Shown: piece after piece, positions 37,233 to 50,399 of the stretch
Numbering within the stretch: the stretch's first letter is position 1
Layout: each line of letters begins with the position of its first letter
DNA from: Toxoplasma gondii ME49
Lineage: Eukaryota > Apicomplexa > Conoidasida > Eucoccidiorida > Sarcocystidae
Length of the DNA stretch: 64,000 bases
Assembly: GCF_000006565.2 (NCBI RefSeq)
Contig: NC_031477.1
Location: forward strand, 1,008,669-1,072,668
Direction: 5' to 3'
The notes under the pieces: model-generated
Databases searched by the model: none
What the model saw: the letters and a program-made list of their open reading frames with translations, nothing else
Told to the model about the DNA's origin: nothing
Program-made: the position numbers and the translations under genes

Positions 37233-38636
37233 ATGGCGTTCCCTTCAGCTCTGCGTTTAGCCCGCCTGGGTTTTGCGCTGTGTGTGATTGCCGTGATCTG
37301 CGCGTCTTATTTCGTGTCTTGTGAGAAGATTGAAAATGTCCCTGCCGGAACAGCTTCTCACTCTGAAACAGTTGGTTCTGAAGAGGGCAACCTTCTCGAA
37401 AACACGGTTGTTGCTCAGGAGGCAAGCATTGCTACCACAACGAAGGATGTAACATATGAGCCCCAAGGGACAACAGAAGTAGTTAAGGCAGAGATTCCAG
37501 TGGAGATCAACACTGAGGAAAACACTACTGAAGATGCGGAATCAGCTGCGTCAAGTCGGCGGCTGAACGCAGACAACGAAGAACATACCAACAATGACAC
37601 CGGACACGAAGCAAGCGTCCAAAGAAACGTGACACCTCTCACGGCGGCTGCTGCTGTGACACCTGGTGGGTATACCACAGACGCCGAGGCCGCATACGAG
37701 GCTGTCGATGTTACGGAAAATGTGGAACCATCGGCAGGTCCTGGGACATCGGAGGCAGAGTTGACGCGCGACGTAAGAAATCTCGAGGACAATGAGGACG
37801 AAACTCCGTCAAGATCGTTGGCTGCGAACGAGGAGGTCAGTGCCGCGGAAGAGCGTGAGGGGAATGTGGAGGCTTCTCCTGTTGTCCTGGCCTCCGAAGA
37901 ACCGGAGGAAACCACTGAAACAGCTGACGAACCAGAAGCTGCCCCCATCAGGAGACTGAGGGGATCTGCGGAGTCTGCAGAAGAGGCCGGATTTGATGTG
38001 AATGTCGACTCAGATGCACATATTGCCCCAGACGAGGATAATGAGGAACCCGAGGCCACCGAAAGTGCCTCTGAAAACGCTGAAGACCCGGCCGAGGAGA
38101 CACGGGCATCAGCTAGACATCTCCAGGAAGCGGAAGCCACGGAATCTGTCGACAAGACGGCAGCAGAAATGCAGCCTGCAGAAGGAATTGAAAATACAGA
38201 CGAGGCACAACACGAGCAAGACGAGATGATCCAGAGTGTTGCGTCTGCTGAAGAGTCCATGACACAGAAGGACGCATCTCCCGCTGATATAGGCGATGAA
38301 GGTGAACAGGACGGTGAACAGGTTGAAGTGGTGAGCGCCACAGCGGCGGACGAAAGTTCAGATGACAAGGCGTGCACGGAAGCCTGCGAGAGAAAACTGT
38401 CTGAGGAAGAAACGGAAGATGAGAGTGCAAGACCGGAAGCAGGGGCAGAAGGCGTTGTGGACGGTGAGGCGAAGGCGGACAACGAACTAGTCTCTGAAGA
38501 GCCCTCAGAGAGCGATGCAAAGGAATCAGAGTTGTCAAGAACTCCTGAGGTCGACGAACAGGTTTCTGATGCTGTCTCTCTACTACTGGGTGCAGCGGAA
38601 GAGATCTTGGAAAAAGTTCACAATGTTGACATCTGA
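37233..38636 (+). CDS. Acidic secretory protein with repeated RxL (TEXEL/PEXEL-like) motifs
   Basis: Intronless, 467 aa from the ATG at 37233 (ACACAATGGCG). An in-frame GTG 21 nt upstream is not needed. Residues 1-30 form a signal peptide or signal anchor: a short basic stretch, then a hydrophobic core (LGFALCVIAVICASYFVSC). The rest is very acidic and Ala/Thr/Ser-rich with no globular domain. Six RxL sites are spread through it: RRLNA at 109, RNLED at 182, RSLAA at 194, RRLRG at 240, RHLQE at 295 and RKLSE at 387. RRL is the core of the Toxoplasma TEXEL cleaved by the Golgi protease ASP5. RxLxE/D is the Plasmodium PEXEL core. Most are followed by an N/E-E pair. The C-terminus (VSLLLGAAEEILEKVHNV) looks amphipathic. 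By family knowledge such proteins are dense-granule cargo for the vacuole or host cell. Secretion is well supported, but export and processing are inference. Confidence 0.8.
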   Translation: MAFPSALRLARLGFALCVIAVICASYFVSCEKIENVPAGTASHSETVGSEEGNLLENTVVAQEASIATTTKDVTYEPQGTTEVVKAEIPVEINTEENTTEDAESAASSRRLNADNEEHTNNDTGHEASVQRNVTPLTAAAAVTPGGYTTDAEAAYEAVDVTENVEPSAGPGTSEAELTRDVRNLEDNEDETPSRSLAANEEVSAAEEREGNVEASPVVLASEEPEETTETADEPEAAPIRRLRGSAESAEEAGFDVNVDSDAHIAPDEDNEEPEATESASENAEDPAEETRASARHLQEAEATESVDKTAAEMQPAEGIENTDEAQHEQDEMIQSVASAEESMTQKDASPADIGDEGEQDGEQVEVVSATAADESSDDKACTEACERKLSEEETEDESARPEAGAEGVVDGEAKADNELVSEEPSESDAKESELSRTPEVDEQVSDAVSLLLGAAEEILEKVHNVDI

Positions 38637-41600
38637 GCCTTTTTAAAGTCGCAGATCACTGCGATGGAGTTGTGATATCCTATGTGGTAACCGCTGTAGA
38701 ACAATGAAGGCAAAGAAACTTGCATTCACCACAGTGCCATCATATGTTTCAAACACCGCGATCCTGTCACCTTGTGAGGCACATCCCACTGATCACCACC
38801 ATAGTCGAGGTTTTTAACTAGACTATCTGTCATCCACCTTGTTTCATTGTCAAGTAATAAGCGCCATGCTGCCCTTGTCTTCCCTGGCACCTTGTGGTTT
38901 CTCTCTGAATCACGCATGAGCTCCGACAGGGTGCCAGGTTTTCCAACGATTGAGATTTTCTAAAGATTGGCCTGACAAGTGCGAAAGCGTCCGGTGTTGT
39001 GTGCGGTTCTGTATAGAAAGACTGGTGAAGATGAACATATCACCGCCTCCTTGAGGACTCCATAGGGCCAATTCACGCCAGAGACTAACCACGGATAAAA
39101 TCCCTGTATTGTGTACCTAGAATCAAGGCGACAGCATTATGAGGTGCCATCCGCTGTGGATGTGCTTGTCCAAACGTTTTTGTGAAATGCCTCCACATCT
39201 ATGAGTCCCCAGTGGCTGGGTATCCTGAAGGGTCTTTGGTCGAGGCCCGCACCAGAAGGTAGGACGGTACGAAGCGCCGTTCGTTTTTATTCTGGATGCA
39301 TACTGTGCCTCCTACTTGCACAATACTACACAGCTTTTTGTAGTGCTAGCGCCGTCGTAATGTTCTGCTTCTGGCTTTGCACGGGGGATGGCAGATAGGG
39401 ACAGCGTCTAAAATAATCCCATCAGTACACATACTCAGAAAAACCACTCTGAACACTAATGAACTTGTTTGCTCGGCACCCTGGTCAACAGGGGCCTCGG
39501 CATCTCTCAAGTGGTGGTGCACCGACTTAAAGAGGTGACGTGGCAGCCTAAGCTGTTAACCCGTTGTGTACTAAGGCCAGTCTACGTAGTGTAACACTGG
39601 CACGTAGAGACTGAGTTCTAGTATTAAAAGGGAACGAGTAAGACAAAACATTCCGAAGGGGGACGCGTCGGCACACGAAAATTTCACGCATCGCTATTTG
39701 GTCTAACGCGTCTATCTCTCGCCAGCGATCACGAAGTCGGAACGCTGGTGTCACTGCCCGGATGAGTTTCGTGAACATCCGGTGCCTTTCTGTCACCATT
39801 TCACCTAAAATCCAACACTGCGGGGTTTAACTTTCATAGCTTCTTACTGCGAGGCTACCCACGTGTGTGTGCCGTTTCCCCTCTACGGTGTAACTCCTCA
39901 ATCCACAATGGCTTGACTACTGACTACCCGTGCGGATGTAACGAAATTTGCCGTAGAAAAAAGTTGACGTGCCAAGGCACCAAGACACAACACATCCACA
40001 CTTTTCATTCAATATACGCCATCAGGATGACGCAAGAATTCAAGAACTACATCCCTTCCATACACGCGGAAAACATCACAAGTCTGTCAAGTTTGGAGTC
40101 TTGCGGTTGTTGCGAACTCCCTACACTCTGCCTTTAATGTTCTGACGATCTCGAGCAAATAGAACAGGAAAAACTGCCGGCAAACTCAGCCTTCCTTCAG
40201 GAGGCTCTGACTCTATCTAGTCACAGTTTTTCGTCCATGTCATTTTATTAATGCCTTTTATTCACACGTGACCCTCGTTGCAAAGGTGTCCTGACCCGTA
40301 TACGTAGAGAGCCACTGCATTTAGTGTTCCGTTGACACACTAACGCCTTGCGTTCTGCGCCAAAATGAGTTGAGCTTCCGACCCATAAGCTCCTGTTGCA
40401 AGAGTTTGTCTTGGTTAGACTGGTGAGAAAAAACACACATGCCTCTAGCGTAGACATAGCTGTAACTTGCTTGCCATTGGAGCCTGACAGTGACGACGTG
40501 TATCACGTACCGTATATAAACCACTTACTTGATCATGCGCCAATGTGCCAATGTCAGTAGAATATCGAGGACGGCGACCCGCACGATGGCTGGGGCGCCA
40601 CCCTACGGAAACGTTTTTTCTCGTCTCCAATCGAATATAATTGGATATCATTTTCTTGAACGCACACACAAATGCTCCTTTTTTGTCATGGTTGAGTTCT
40701 GACAGGCTCTACTGCAGGTTGAAGAAACTCCCTTTGAAGGCTTGACGGAGAGTCCGAAGTTGCGGTTAAGGGGGCTTACTTGCATGCTGTCGCGGCGGAC
40801 CAAAAAGAGAATTTCTCAGTCACACACCCTTCTCTCCCTTTCTTGTTAGTCGCTGCTTTGCTCCAGTTTCTTTTTCTATTTGTGTACATCTTCCCAAAAA
40901 ACCCGAAACATTAGGATTTCACGCGTCTTTTCACTTTTCAATCGACACACCGCGGTCATTGCTCTCGATCTTCCGTGTGTGTAGCGGGAATAAAGTACAG
41001 GCCGCCCGCCCCTTTTTCCCCCCGTGTCGGCAGATCTCACACCAACGTCTTTGCTACATACGATGGCCGTTCCTTTTCTTTTAGGCTCACTTTCGGAGTG
41101 TTATTGTACGTAGATATCGCGTCGCAATCCTTCTTCTGCGTCTCTCTCCGAGCGCGGTTATTTGCACATCATCCGTCACAAACGTCGCTGCGGCCCTGTC
41201 ATTCTACTCGTCAATTCACAAATAAGAATAGGCACGTCGCTGCTGGCTAATTTTCATAATTATTATTCACTTCTGTACCCTACCTGTTTTTTGAAAGGAG
41301 GCTAAACCCTGTACTTTCCACATACGTCTGCTTGTGCACACGGCCTTCTCGACTGCTGTTTACACGCCCCGTGTGCATAGCGTAGGCCATAGGCAGACCC
41401 GCGTGTCGGCGCCTCTGTCGCGACGCTTTTCGCGTTGTCCAACGTGTCTTTCATTTTTAACCTTGAAGCGGCTTTTCTTTTGTGAAGGCTGTTAGGTGGT
41501 GCTTCTTTTTTTCCCCTGCATCGCACTGGCATCGTTGGCGCCTCTTTACAGACGCTGCACGGTCGTAGCTTTCGCGTACGTTCACTTGGTTGCCTTTATT

Positions 41601-42336
41601 TCACGCGAACGAACCCGGTAGCAGGGGTCAGGTTATTGTTTCTGCGAAAGCATTCTACACAAATGTATCTTCACCTTTATGCGATATCCTCAAGGGGACA
41701 GCCACCGCTTGCCTGGTAATCAATCCAGCTACTGCCGACATTTGGAAATTCTTCATTGCACTGTCGCTTTGAAGTGACAGACAAATCACGCCGCCCTTCA
41801 GAGCGCTTCGAACGTTGAAGGCGGAAAAAGAGTTTCTTTCTCGTACACGGCAGCCTAGAGGTCTGCTATCATGCAATTGTGTAAGACGGGCAACTACTAT
41901 CGGGCAACGACCAGTTTTTCTGAGGAAAATACAAGTTTATGCAGGGCTGGGCATGTCGCTTCCAAAGGTCGAGAGTCTCGCACGTACTTCGTTTTTCAGA
42001 ATATTTGTTGCATGGAGGACGCAACACCCTCCCCCGCATGACATCGTCTGTTGTTCATGGTTTGGGCATGTGACACGCTCTTAAGACTGTAATACAGACG
42101 TCGATCGATCCTGTTCTCGGAATCAGCGTCTCTTGCTCGTAGTTTCATTTTCACGTCTTCAGTGGTAAGAGTAGTAGATCCCGCTGACGGTTGCGCGATA
42201 TTCATGGCTTCATACGCTTTACGCACATCTTAACAGCGTTCGTACCTGTTTAGTTTCCTTTTGAGCGGCTACTTCACCGGATTGTTATTTTCGGCCCCTG
42301 TTGTGTGTCTGCAACATTTCAGAACCAGGAACACCC
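38637..42336. promoter_or_regulatory. Intergenic region upstream of acetyl-CoA synthetase
   Basis: This 3.7-kb stretch begins with the 3' UTR of the RxL-repeat gene and ends with the 5' region of acetyl-CoA synthetase. It contains only short open frames with no domains. From about 40840 to 41530 it is pyrimidine-rich on the plus strand, and just before the gene a CATTTCAG at 42315-42322 could be an acceptor of a 5'-UTR intron. I see no repeat family, RNA gene or mobile element. Confidence 0.4.
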
Positions 42337-45300
42337 ATGGAGAAAGATAGGAACACTATGGAGGGAGGTGCGGAGCACGTAGAAAGAGGACGGTGCGGAG
42401 GATCGGCAATGGAGAAGGATGACGAATGTCAGTATACTCCGTCGACGTCTCCTCCAGTTGAAGTTGCCGAAGAAGCAACTGACGACGTGGAGAAGATCTC
42501 TTCGTCTCTGCCAGTCAACGAGAGATACAAGGTACCGAGACAAAATCAAACTCGATGTCAAATACACGACAAGGTAAGCGAGTGAGTGAGACATGCACGC
42601 GCACAAGACGTAGTCAAATACGGTGCCGCAACTAGGACGAGCTGGTAACGGAATGCGAGTCGCGAAGGGCGAGGTGGCTCACAAAGGCGATTGCCTTCTG
42701 CGGACGCAAGCTATGCCAACCTTCACAGTACGCACGGGAGAAGAACAGATCTTTGCAGGATTGTGTCGGGGCGACAGAAACAGGTATGAGGTAGTAATAT
42801 CTCATCTGAGCCCTCTTTTATCGTCGTCACTTTCTTTGTTGTCATTGTTCTCGCTCTCTGCAATTTATGCTTCGAATTCAGCTCCTCTGTACTCTCTAGT
42901 CTTATGTGTGCTGCTTCAGGAGACGTACGAGCACATGTACTGGCGCAGCTTGCATGATGCGGATTCCTTCTGGCGTGAGGTAAGGACCAACTGGTTTGAC
43001 ACAACTGCATTCGTGAGATTCGCCGCATACGTACATTTTGCACAGTTATACATGTATCTCTGTGTAACAGACGCACAAGAAAATCCGCATTCAGGGTTAA
43101 ACAAACGAGTGTCGATGCATTCGATCGGTGCGTTTTAACTCATACTAGAAACGTGCGTGCTCTCAGTGGCTGCATGTGCGTCGAGGTTTGCGGTTGTCGC
43201 ATGCAGCAAGCCACGGAGATTCTGAGGTGGACTGCGCCTTTTACAAAGGTATTCCACGGTCGGATGGAAGATGGGAACGTCTCCTGGTTCTTGAACGGGA
43301 AACTCAATGTAAGTTCGGCATCCCTTCTATCCGGGCTTCGTACAATGCACACATGCACGCAAATGATGGTGCGCGTTCTCGTCCAAAGAAACTAGTGAGC
43401 AACTGACCAAAGCGGACATTTCAAAATGAGCGACACGTGGGGAGCGGCTAACAATGTATCTCCCGACGGGCCAGACGGCTGAACCGCTTTTCGCTTTTAT
43501 GTGCGCTGTTTCTCCTTATCGACCTACCGCTTCGCGTAGAGGTTTTCCCCACCTTGGATGTACTTAAACTGTTGCCTGTATGGAATACCGTTTCTGCATC
43601 AGTGGAAGCCCTTGCACACCAATGCGGATATACACTTTGTCTCGTAGTTATTCAATTGACCATTGAGCCATTAGTCAAGGTTAATTGTTTTTTGGCATGC
43701 AGGTGTGCGATAACTGCGTAGATCGGTGGGCAGAGAAATTTCCGAACCGCGTGGCTCTGATTTGTGAGGGCGATGATCCTGATCAGAGCCGGACGATCAC
43801 TTACCGCAAGCTGCTTCGTACGTCAGCATACAGAGAAAAACGGAGAGTTCTGTTTTTCATTGGACTAGATAAGCGCTTGCCAGCAGCAGTTAACAAGCCT
43901 TGGCGGTGTAATACAGCTGCGTACATGTTCGAGTGTCTATCGCTTGCTCAAGGCATAGGCATCTGTGCCTTCGAGATAGGAGTCACTTCGTCTAAACGGA
44001 AGTGCACTGCATTCTTTGATGTTTCTCTAGTGTGTTTCACAACATTTCAAACTACTATCTGAGCTACAGCAGTTTCTTGGACGTTTCTTAGAAGAGTTGT
44101 TGGGAGGGCTGTTGAGGGGATTGCTGTGGAGAATTTGTCTCAAGACAACTCAAACAGCCTTGAACGGACGGGACAACGTGTGTGACAGCATGACTGAGAA
44201 CACCTGGTAATGTATTTCGCACTTTTTCAAGGTTCAGACCGTTTCCTCGGAATGTAGGTTCCCCTTTTCTCCACGCATTGTTTTTGTTCAGGCAAGGTCT
44301 GCCAGTTCGCGAATATGCTCAAACGCTTGGGCGTTCGCAAGGGCGATGTTGTGAGCATCTACTTGCCCATGGGACCGGAGATCGTCTACGCAATGCTTGC
44401 CTGTGCCCGAATAGGCGCTGTCCATAAGTGAGCGAAGCTGTCGATGTGAAGGAAATCCGGTATTTCGTGGTGTGCTTGTCATACGCCCTCGGCAGTCTTC
44501 CAAATAAACAACATATTAAAATGCGCGCATGTAAACTAGTCTTAAACACACCGCTCGTCACGTAACAGAGAGACATCACGATTTTAGATCGGCTTGTACA
44601 GTATCAAAAACACTGTACGGTTATGTTTAGTGACCAGTATGCAAGACACTCCTTCGGATCGGCTGTGGGGTTTGGGTTTCACGCCGCGGGGCAGTTTCAA
44701 CTGGATGCTGTGAGTGTCTGTACCCGATATCATGTATCTACCAGCTGCTGGTTCTAAGGCAGTGTCGCAAGTGGAGCGAAATGGTGTATACGCCAATCTG
44801 CCGCAGGTCGCTTGTAGTGGTGGATTCTCTATCGCAAACGCCGTCTAACCCTGAGGGGCGAAGGGGCGGACTCGTCCTACCGTTGGAGATGCTGCGTAGT
44901 GCCCTTACTTCCTGTCTTTCTCCATTGTCTCTGCTTGGTTTTCAGCGTGATTTTTGCGGGGTTCGCAGCAAGCAGCTTGGCCGAGAGAATCCATGACGCA
45001 GAGAGCCACATTGTAAGTCTAGCTTGTGGTCGTTTCTCTTATGGTTGTCTCATCATGCTTTTTTTTTGCTTCGCCTCGATGTATGTGGAATGGGGAAATG
45101 GGGCTCCCTGCGCAGGTCGCTTAGCAACTTGAAAGGGTGCCAGAAGGAAAAGAGCATGGAGTGTGCTCTTGAGGCGACGCAGCAATATGGACACACGCAG
45201 CAGAGAATTTCCATGTGCACTATGCCGTTTCACGCAAGTGCTGTTATGGGGAAAGGGCCCAAATAATTCGGGCATTGATTATTTTGTAAAACCTTTGATA

Positions 45301-48300
45301 AGCGGGTAAATATTAATGAGTAACTGGGGTTTTCATGCCTTGTTTTCGGTTTATGTCTTGGACCAGAGGATGGGGAGGCTGTCCCACTTGTTGATGCGAA
45401 GAGTGCCTTAGAGGCATCGGTGTCAATGGCGCAGGAAGGAGACGAGCGAGGGGACAAAATGGGACGCATATTTGTTTCCGCGGATTGCTTTCTACCTCCA
45501 TGCAGTTGATCACAGCCGACCAAAGCTCGAGAGGTGGCAAGACGATCTTCCTGAAGGACATTGCAGATGAGGCCATGGCCATTTGCCCTCAAGTACGACA
45601 CCTTGTCGTATTCCGGTGCAAAGGTGAGGCAGGAAGGACGAAAGCGGGTCGCCTGTTTGGGCAGTGGATGCCCCTGCGTTATGCCATAGGAGCCAAACAC
45701 ACAAACCTCCGTGTTCTGGTTCGTTTGACTGCTGACGCAAGTGGAATCGCCCAGATAGATTGTTTTCCATTTCTATGCGTGATCTTGAAAAAACGCATGG
45801 GATGCGCTTCTGTAGGAGCTGTTCTGCGTCTGTCTCCTCACGACGTTTCGTTTATTCTCATCCGCAAGTCGGAACTGGCTGTGCTTGGTTTCTGGGTTTG
45901 TATGCAGAGTGTTATTTTTCCGTATCTCTCACTGTTTGTGGTTCTTCCGACCTTTCCAGGGGAACCTTTGAAGAACTGGGTCGAGGGCAGAGACATCTGG
46001 GGAAACGAGTTAATGTCGCAAATGCAGCCGTACTGCCCCCTCGAGGTCATGGACAGCGAGGATCCGCTGTTCATCCTGTACACGTCGGGATCCACCGGGA
46101 AACCAAAGGTAACACAGCGTTCTGTTTAGACTTCTGTCTTCCTTGAACTACCTGTTGAATTATGTGTGTGCCTCTCCTGGGGGGATGCCTCATGATCCTT
46201 ACTTCGCCGTGTTGTTTTCTCTTCCCACGTCTCTTCCATGAGGAGGCCGCAGAATTTCCCTAGTAGCTAAACCTGCATTTTCTTTCGTCTTGCGTTTCGT
46301 CCTGTTCATTGCGTCACACTCATTATGTTAAGTGTCGTTTGTGTCGAAACGTCGGTACAATACGTAAGATCTTCTCGCAACCGTTTGCAAAGAAACGACA
46401 TCTGCCTGCCACTGTGATCAGGATGGCGTGCGCACTTGTGTGCCTGCGAACACACTGTTAGCGTTGCATTTTGTGGACTCGAAAACGGCTTCTTTTGTGC
46501 CTGCTTCCGTCTTCGGTTCTCGTGTTAGGGCTTATGCCACAGCACAGCAGGTTACCTCCTTTACGCTGCGCTCACGCACAAGTGCGTCTTCGACTACCAC
46601 CCAGGCGACATCTACGCATGTGTGGCAGACTGCGGCTGGATCACGGGGCATTCGTATGTCGTTTACGGCCCCTTGTGCAATGGCGCTACCACGCTGTTGT
46701 TCCAGTCCATTCCGACTTACCCTGACCCCGGCAGGTGAGCACACATCGGCGAATGCGGATTTGTACGACCGTCTTTCTGTACCCCAAAACCGAGCGACAA
46801 ACGGGAACTCTGGAGCACTAAAGGAGCCGACAGGAGAACACGAAGTGGCAAGCAAATCCGCGGAGTGACCCGCGTGAGGAAGTTCAGAATGAGGCGTCTG
46901 GAGGTATAGGCGTGCTTCATGAGCCTCGTGACGAAATGCACTGAAGCGGTCAAATTGCTTTTGGTCTTGGCAGGTACTGGCAGATGATCGAGAAGTGGAA
47001 GGCGTCCCAGTTTTACACAGCCCCGACAGCGCTTCGGTGAGTGCTCTTGTTGAAGTGCCTGTGTTGCTGTCCAGCTCGTATGCCCACGTTAAATAGTATC
47101 CGTGACTTATTTTAGTGAAGAAGTGACGCTGGCGTTCCGCAGCGCGAATTCGTTCTTTCATGTGGCAGTTAGTCCTAGAGACGTGGAACTGTTTTTTGTC
47201 TCCACTGAAAGCGTGTTGAAGAGTGGACTTATCCCGGAGAAGCAAACGGGGGTTGGCCCACCCGCATTCGTGGCCTTTCTCCTTTTCGTTCTTACCTCTC
47301 TTTTTCACCAAGAGAACGCACTCCGCTGCATGCGCCCCCGTTTCTTTAGGACAGTAAGAGCGTGCGGCCTCAAGAGGAGAGCGGTACGGCTCTTTTTTCT
47401 CGTCTGCGTCTTTCTGGGCTTGCGTCTGCTTGGCTACTCGTTCGGGATCTTTCTGTTTGCCTTCCTTGAAAAAGGATCTGCTCGTAGACGGTGTTGCCAG
47501 AACTCCCCGCGAGAGTAGAGAACTACGGAGAGCAATACGGTACTAACCAAGAACACAACGAACCCAATACTGAAATAGATGAAGAACGTGTATTCACGTG
47601 GGATAGATTGGGAGTCTCTTCGCGTCCTTTCGTCTCTCGCCGTCGCTGTGACACGGCGGTGTGCCCGTGCATCCTTACTTACGTTCATTATGGTGCAGTT
47701 GAACTGCCTTTCCCGGCCTTGCGTGTGTTTCCAGAGCTCTGATGCGCTATGGCGACAGCTGGCCAAAGAAGTACGAGCTGTCGAGTTTGCGGGTGCTGGG
47801 CACCGTGGGTGAGCCGATAAATCCAGAAGCCTGGCGATGGTACGCAAGCGTCATCGGACAAAATCGCTGCTCAGTTGTCGACACGTACTGGCAAACGGAG
47901 ACCGGCGGCCACGTGCTGACGCCGATTCCCGGAGCCACAGTGACCAAGCCAGGGTCCGCCACGCTTCCCTTTTTCGGCATTGAACCTGTCGTCCTCGACC
48001 CGGTCTCCGGCGAAGAAAAGCAGGGAAACAATGTCTGTGGGGTGCTGTGCATTCGCAGGCTCTGGCCAGGTGAGGAACAGTATCAAAGCTGTTTGTCCGG
48101 GAAATAGAGTGTGCGCAATAGAGGATCAACTTCGATGCACAAATGAAGCTCTGGTAACAGTAGAACTTGGATCTAGGAGTCAAAAGCACGTAAGATCTAA
48201 ACCAGTAGTCGGAATCGTACCATGCATTCTTCAGACAATGCTACAGAAAATGATTCCAGTTAGGAGATACAGACAACCTAGTTCTTCATGACAGAGGTAC

Positions 48301-50360
48301 ACCACCACCCCACTGAACTGGAAAACAGAAAAGGCACACTGAAAGACGCTGAGGGTGTCGAAGAGGGCGAAGAAGTGGGGAAAACGGAAAGGCGTGGGGG
48401 ACCTTAGAGCAGCGACGCTGCACGGGAAGAGTCCAGGTGCAGTGTACCCGTTTCGCAGCGTGTTCGAAGACAGGTGGTGCTACGCTGGTGCTTGCGTGTC
48501 TCGTGTAAATGTGCACTTGCGCTTTTTACACAGCCGGACATGTATATATATATATATATATGTCTGCCGGAATAACGAGTGGTTGTGCTTACAGCGCGTC
48601 TCTTTCGCGCGTTTTGCAATTTTCACCGCATGTGTCTGGAGATGAGTCTGTGTATCGGAGTACCTGCGTGACTGTGAATGTGTACTTTCGGCTGCTGCGG
48701 TGTTTCTCCGAATGACGCCTCCTAGTTGCTTTGATGCATCTCACAGCCTTATTTTTAGTGTCTAGGTTGTGTATTGATTCTTCAGGAGTGGCGCGGTCAG
48801 TGCACGGTGCGCATCTCCGCCTGATGAGCACCTATTACTGGCCCTACAAGGGTTACTTCTTCACGGGTGATGGCGTCTTCAGAGACGCGGACGGTTACTA
48901 CTGGATAACGGGCCGTGTTGACGACACGCTTAATGTGTCAGGTAACTCTGACGCTGGCGATGCATCTCGCAGGGGGTCTCACAGAGGAACTTGGCCTGAT
49001 TAGAACGGTTCCAGCCGGACCAGACGGTTTTTCTTCTTTTAACAGTGCCCACAGACACGTGCACACCCCCTGTCGGTGAATGCCCCTGGACCAATCAGCC
49101 ACTATAGATGTGTACCTGTAGATGTCGATACAACAGTTCAGGCATGACTACGGCACGTACCAGTCTAGAAACAAAAGCGACTCAAGTCAGGTGCTTGTTG
49201 GTGTGTGCCCCCATTTTTTTGATGCTCTAAAGACAGCGGCATATTCGTCCCTTCTTACGCCAGTGTGGAACCGTCATGGCAAGAAATGCATCAGATCATC
49301 CTGATTATTTGCTCTATTGAAGCGTGGCGTTCAGATAGTCCTGTTTCTGCAGTAGTGTGTTGTTAACTGTGCTCTGGTAGACACGTAAACGCGCGCATTC
49401 ATCGTGGATTCTCTCTAGACAGGAGAATCTCGGTTTTCCCGTCGTTTTCCATTTTACTGTTTTTGGCACAAGACTCCCATGGGTGCAGAACGCGGTTTGT
49501 ACTTCTCCGACCGGCTATGTTTCACAAGGAGATGTTTCCTTTGTTTGTCGGCTGCAGGTCACCGTCTCACAACGGCAGAGATCGAACACGCGCTCGTTCA
49601 GCACGACGACGTTGCCGAGGCGGCAGTTGTTGGAGTGCCCCACGATGTCAAGGGGTCAGGCATCTTCTGTTTCGTCATTCTCAAGGTCAGTCCTTTTGGA
49701 GCAGGAAGAACGAGGACGCGAGGGCGAGTGTAGAGTGGATCGTGTTGGGCAGCAGGCAGTGGCGTGTGCGAGAAAGGGTGTAGTCGGTTTGAGTCATACA
49801 GCTCGAGATCAGCAATGATTGAAAGTGGAAATGAAATCGAAGGGGGTGTTTCGCATGGGACGCTCTCTGACTGCGGAGAATCCCGGTATTTTCTGTGACC
49901 AAATGCGTCATTTGTGCTCTCCGACATTTCTTCCAAATCGGTATGCGTGATTTCCAAAAGCAGGAAGGGTTTGTAAACCGCACCGCTTTATGGACCTATT
50001 ATCTCGTGGTGCGAATGTCTCCAGTTGCCTCGTCGCCTTCCGATGTTTCCTCTCGCTTCGCAACCTCATCCGTAGTTTTGAAGGTTTCTTTTCCGCTTCT
50101 TGTATTCCACGAGCAGGAAGGAGTGTCGAATCGACCTCACCTGCAGGATGAGCTAAAGCGTGTCGTGCGCAAGTACATCGGCCCCATCGCGACGCCTGAC
50201 TACATTGTGATTGCTAGAGGTACTGCGCGTCTTTCTAGTAAAAAATCCAAACACTGCTGTTTGTCACGAACAGACGTCTTATCGATGCATCACCTCTCGC
50301 ACTGGAAGCTTCCTGGGAGAAATATCTGAATTTACTTGCTTTCATAGATAATGTTTGTCC

Positions 50361-50399
<39 letters not shown>

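Noticed and set aside
37415..38482. A 355-codon open frame on the minus strand opposite the RxL-repeat gene
   Set aside because: It is a Ser/Ala-rich shadow of the Glu/Ala-rich coding strand, produced by GAA/GCN codon use. The plus strand has the signal peptide and motifs.
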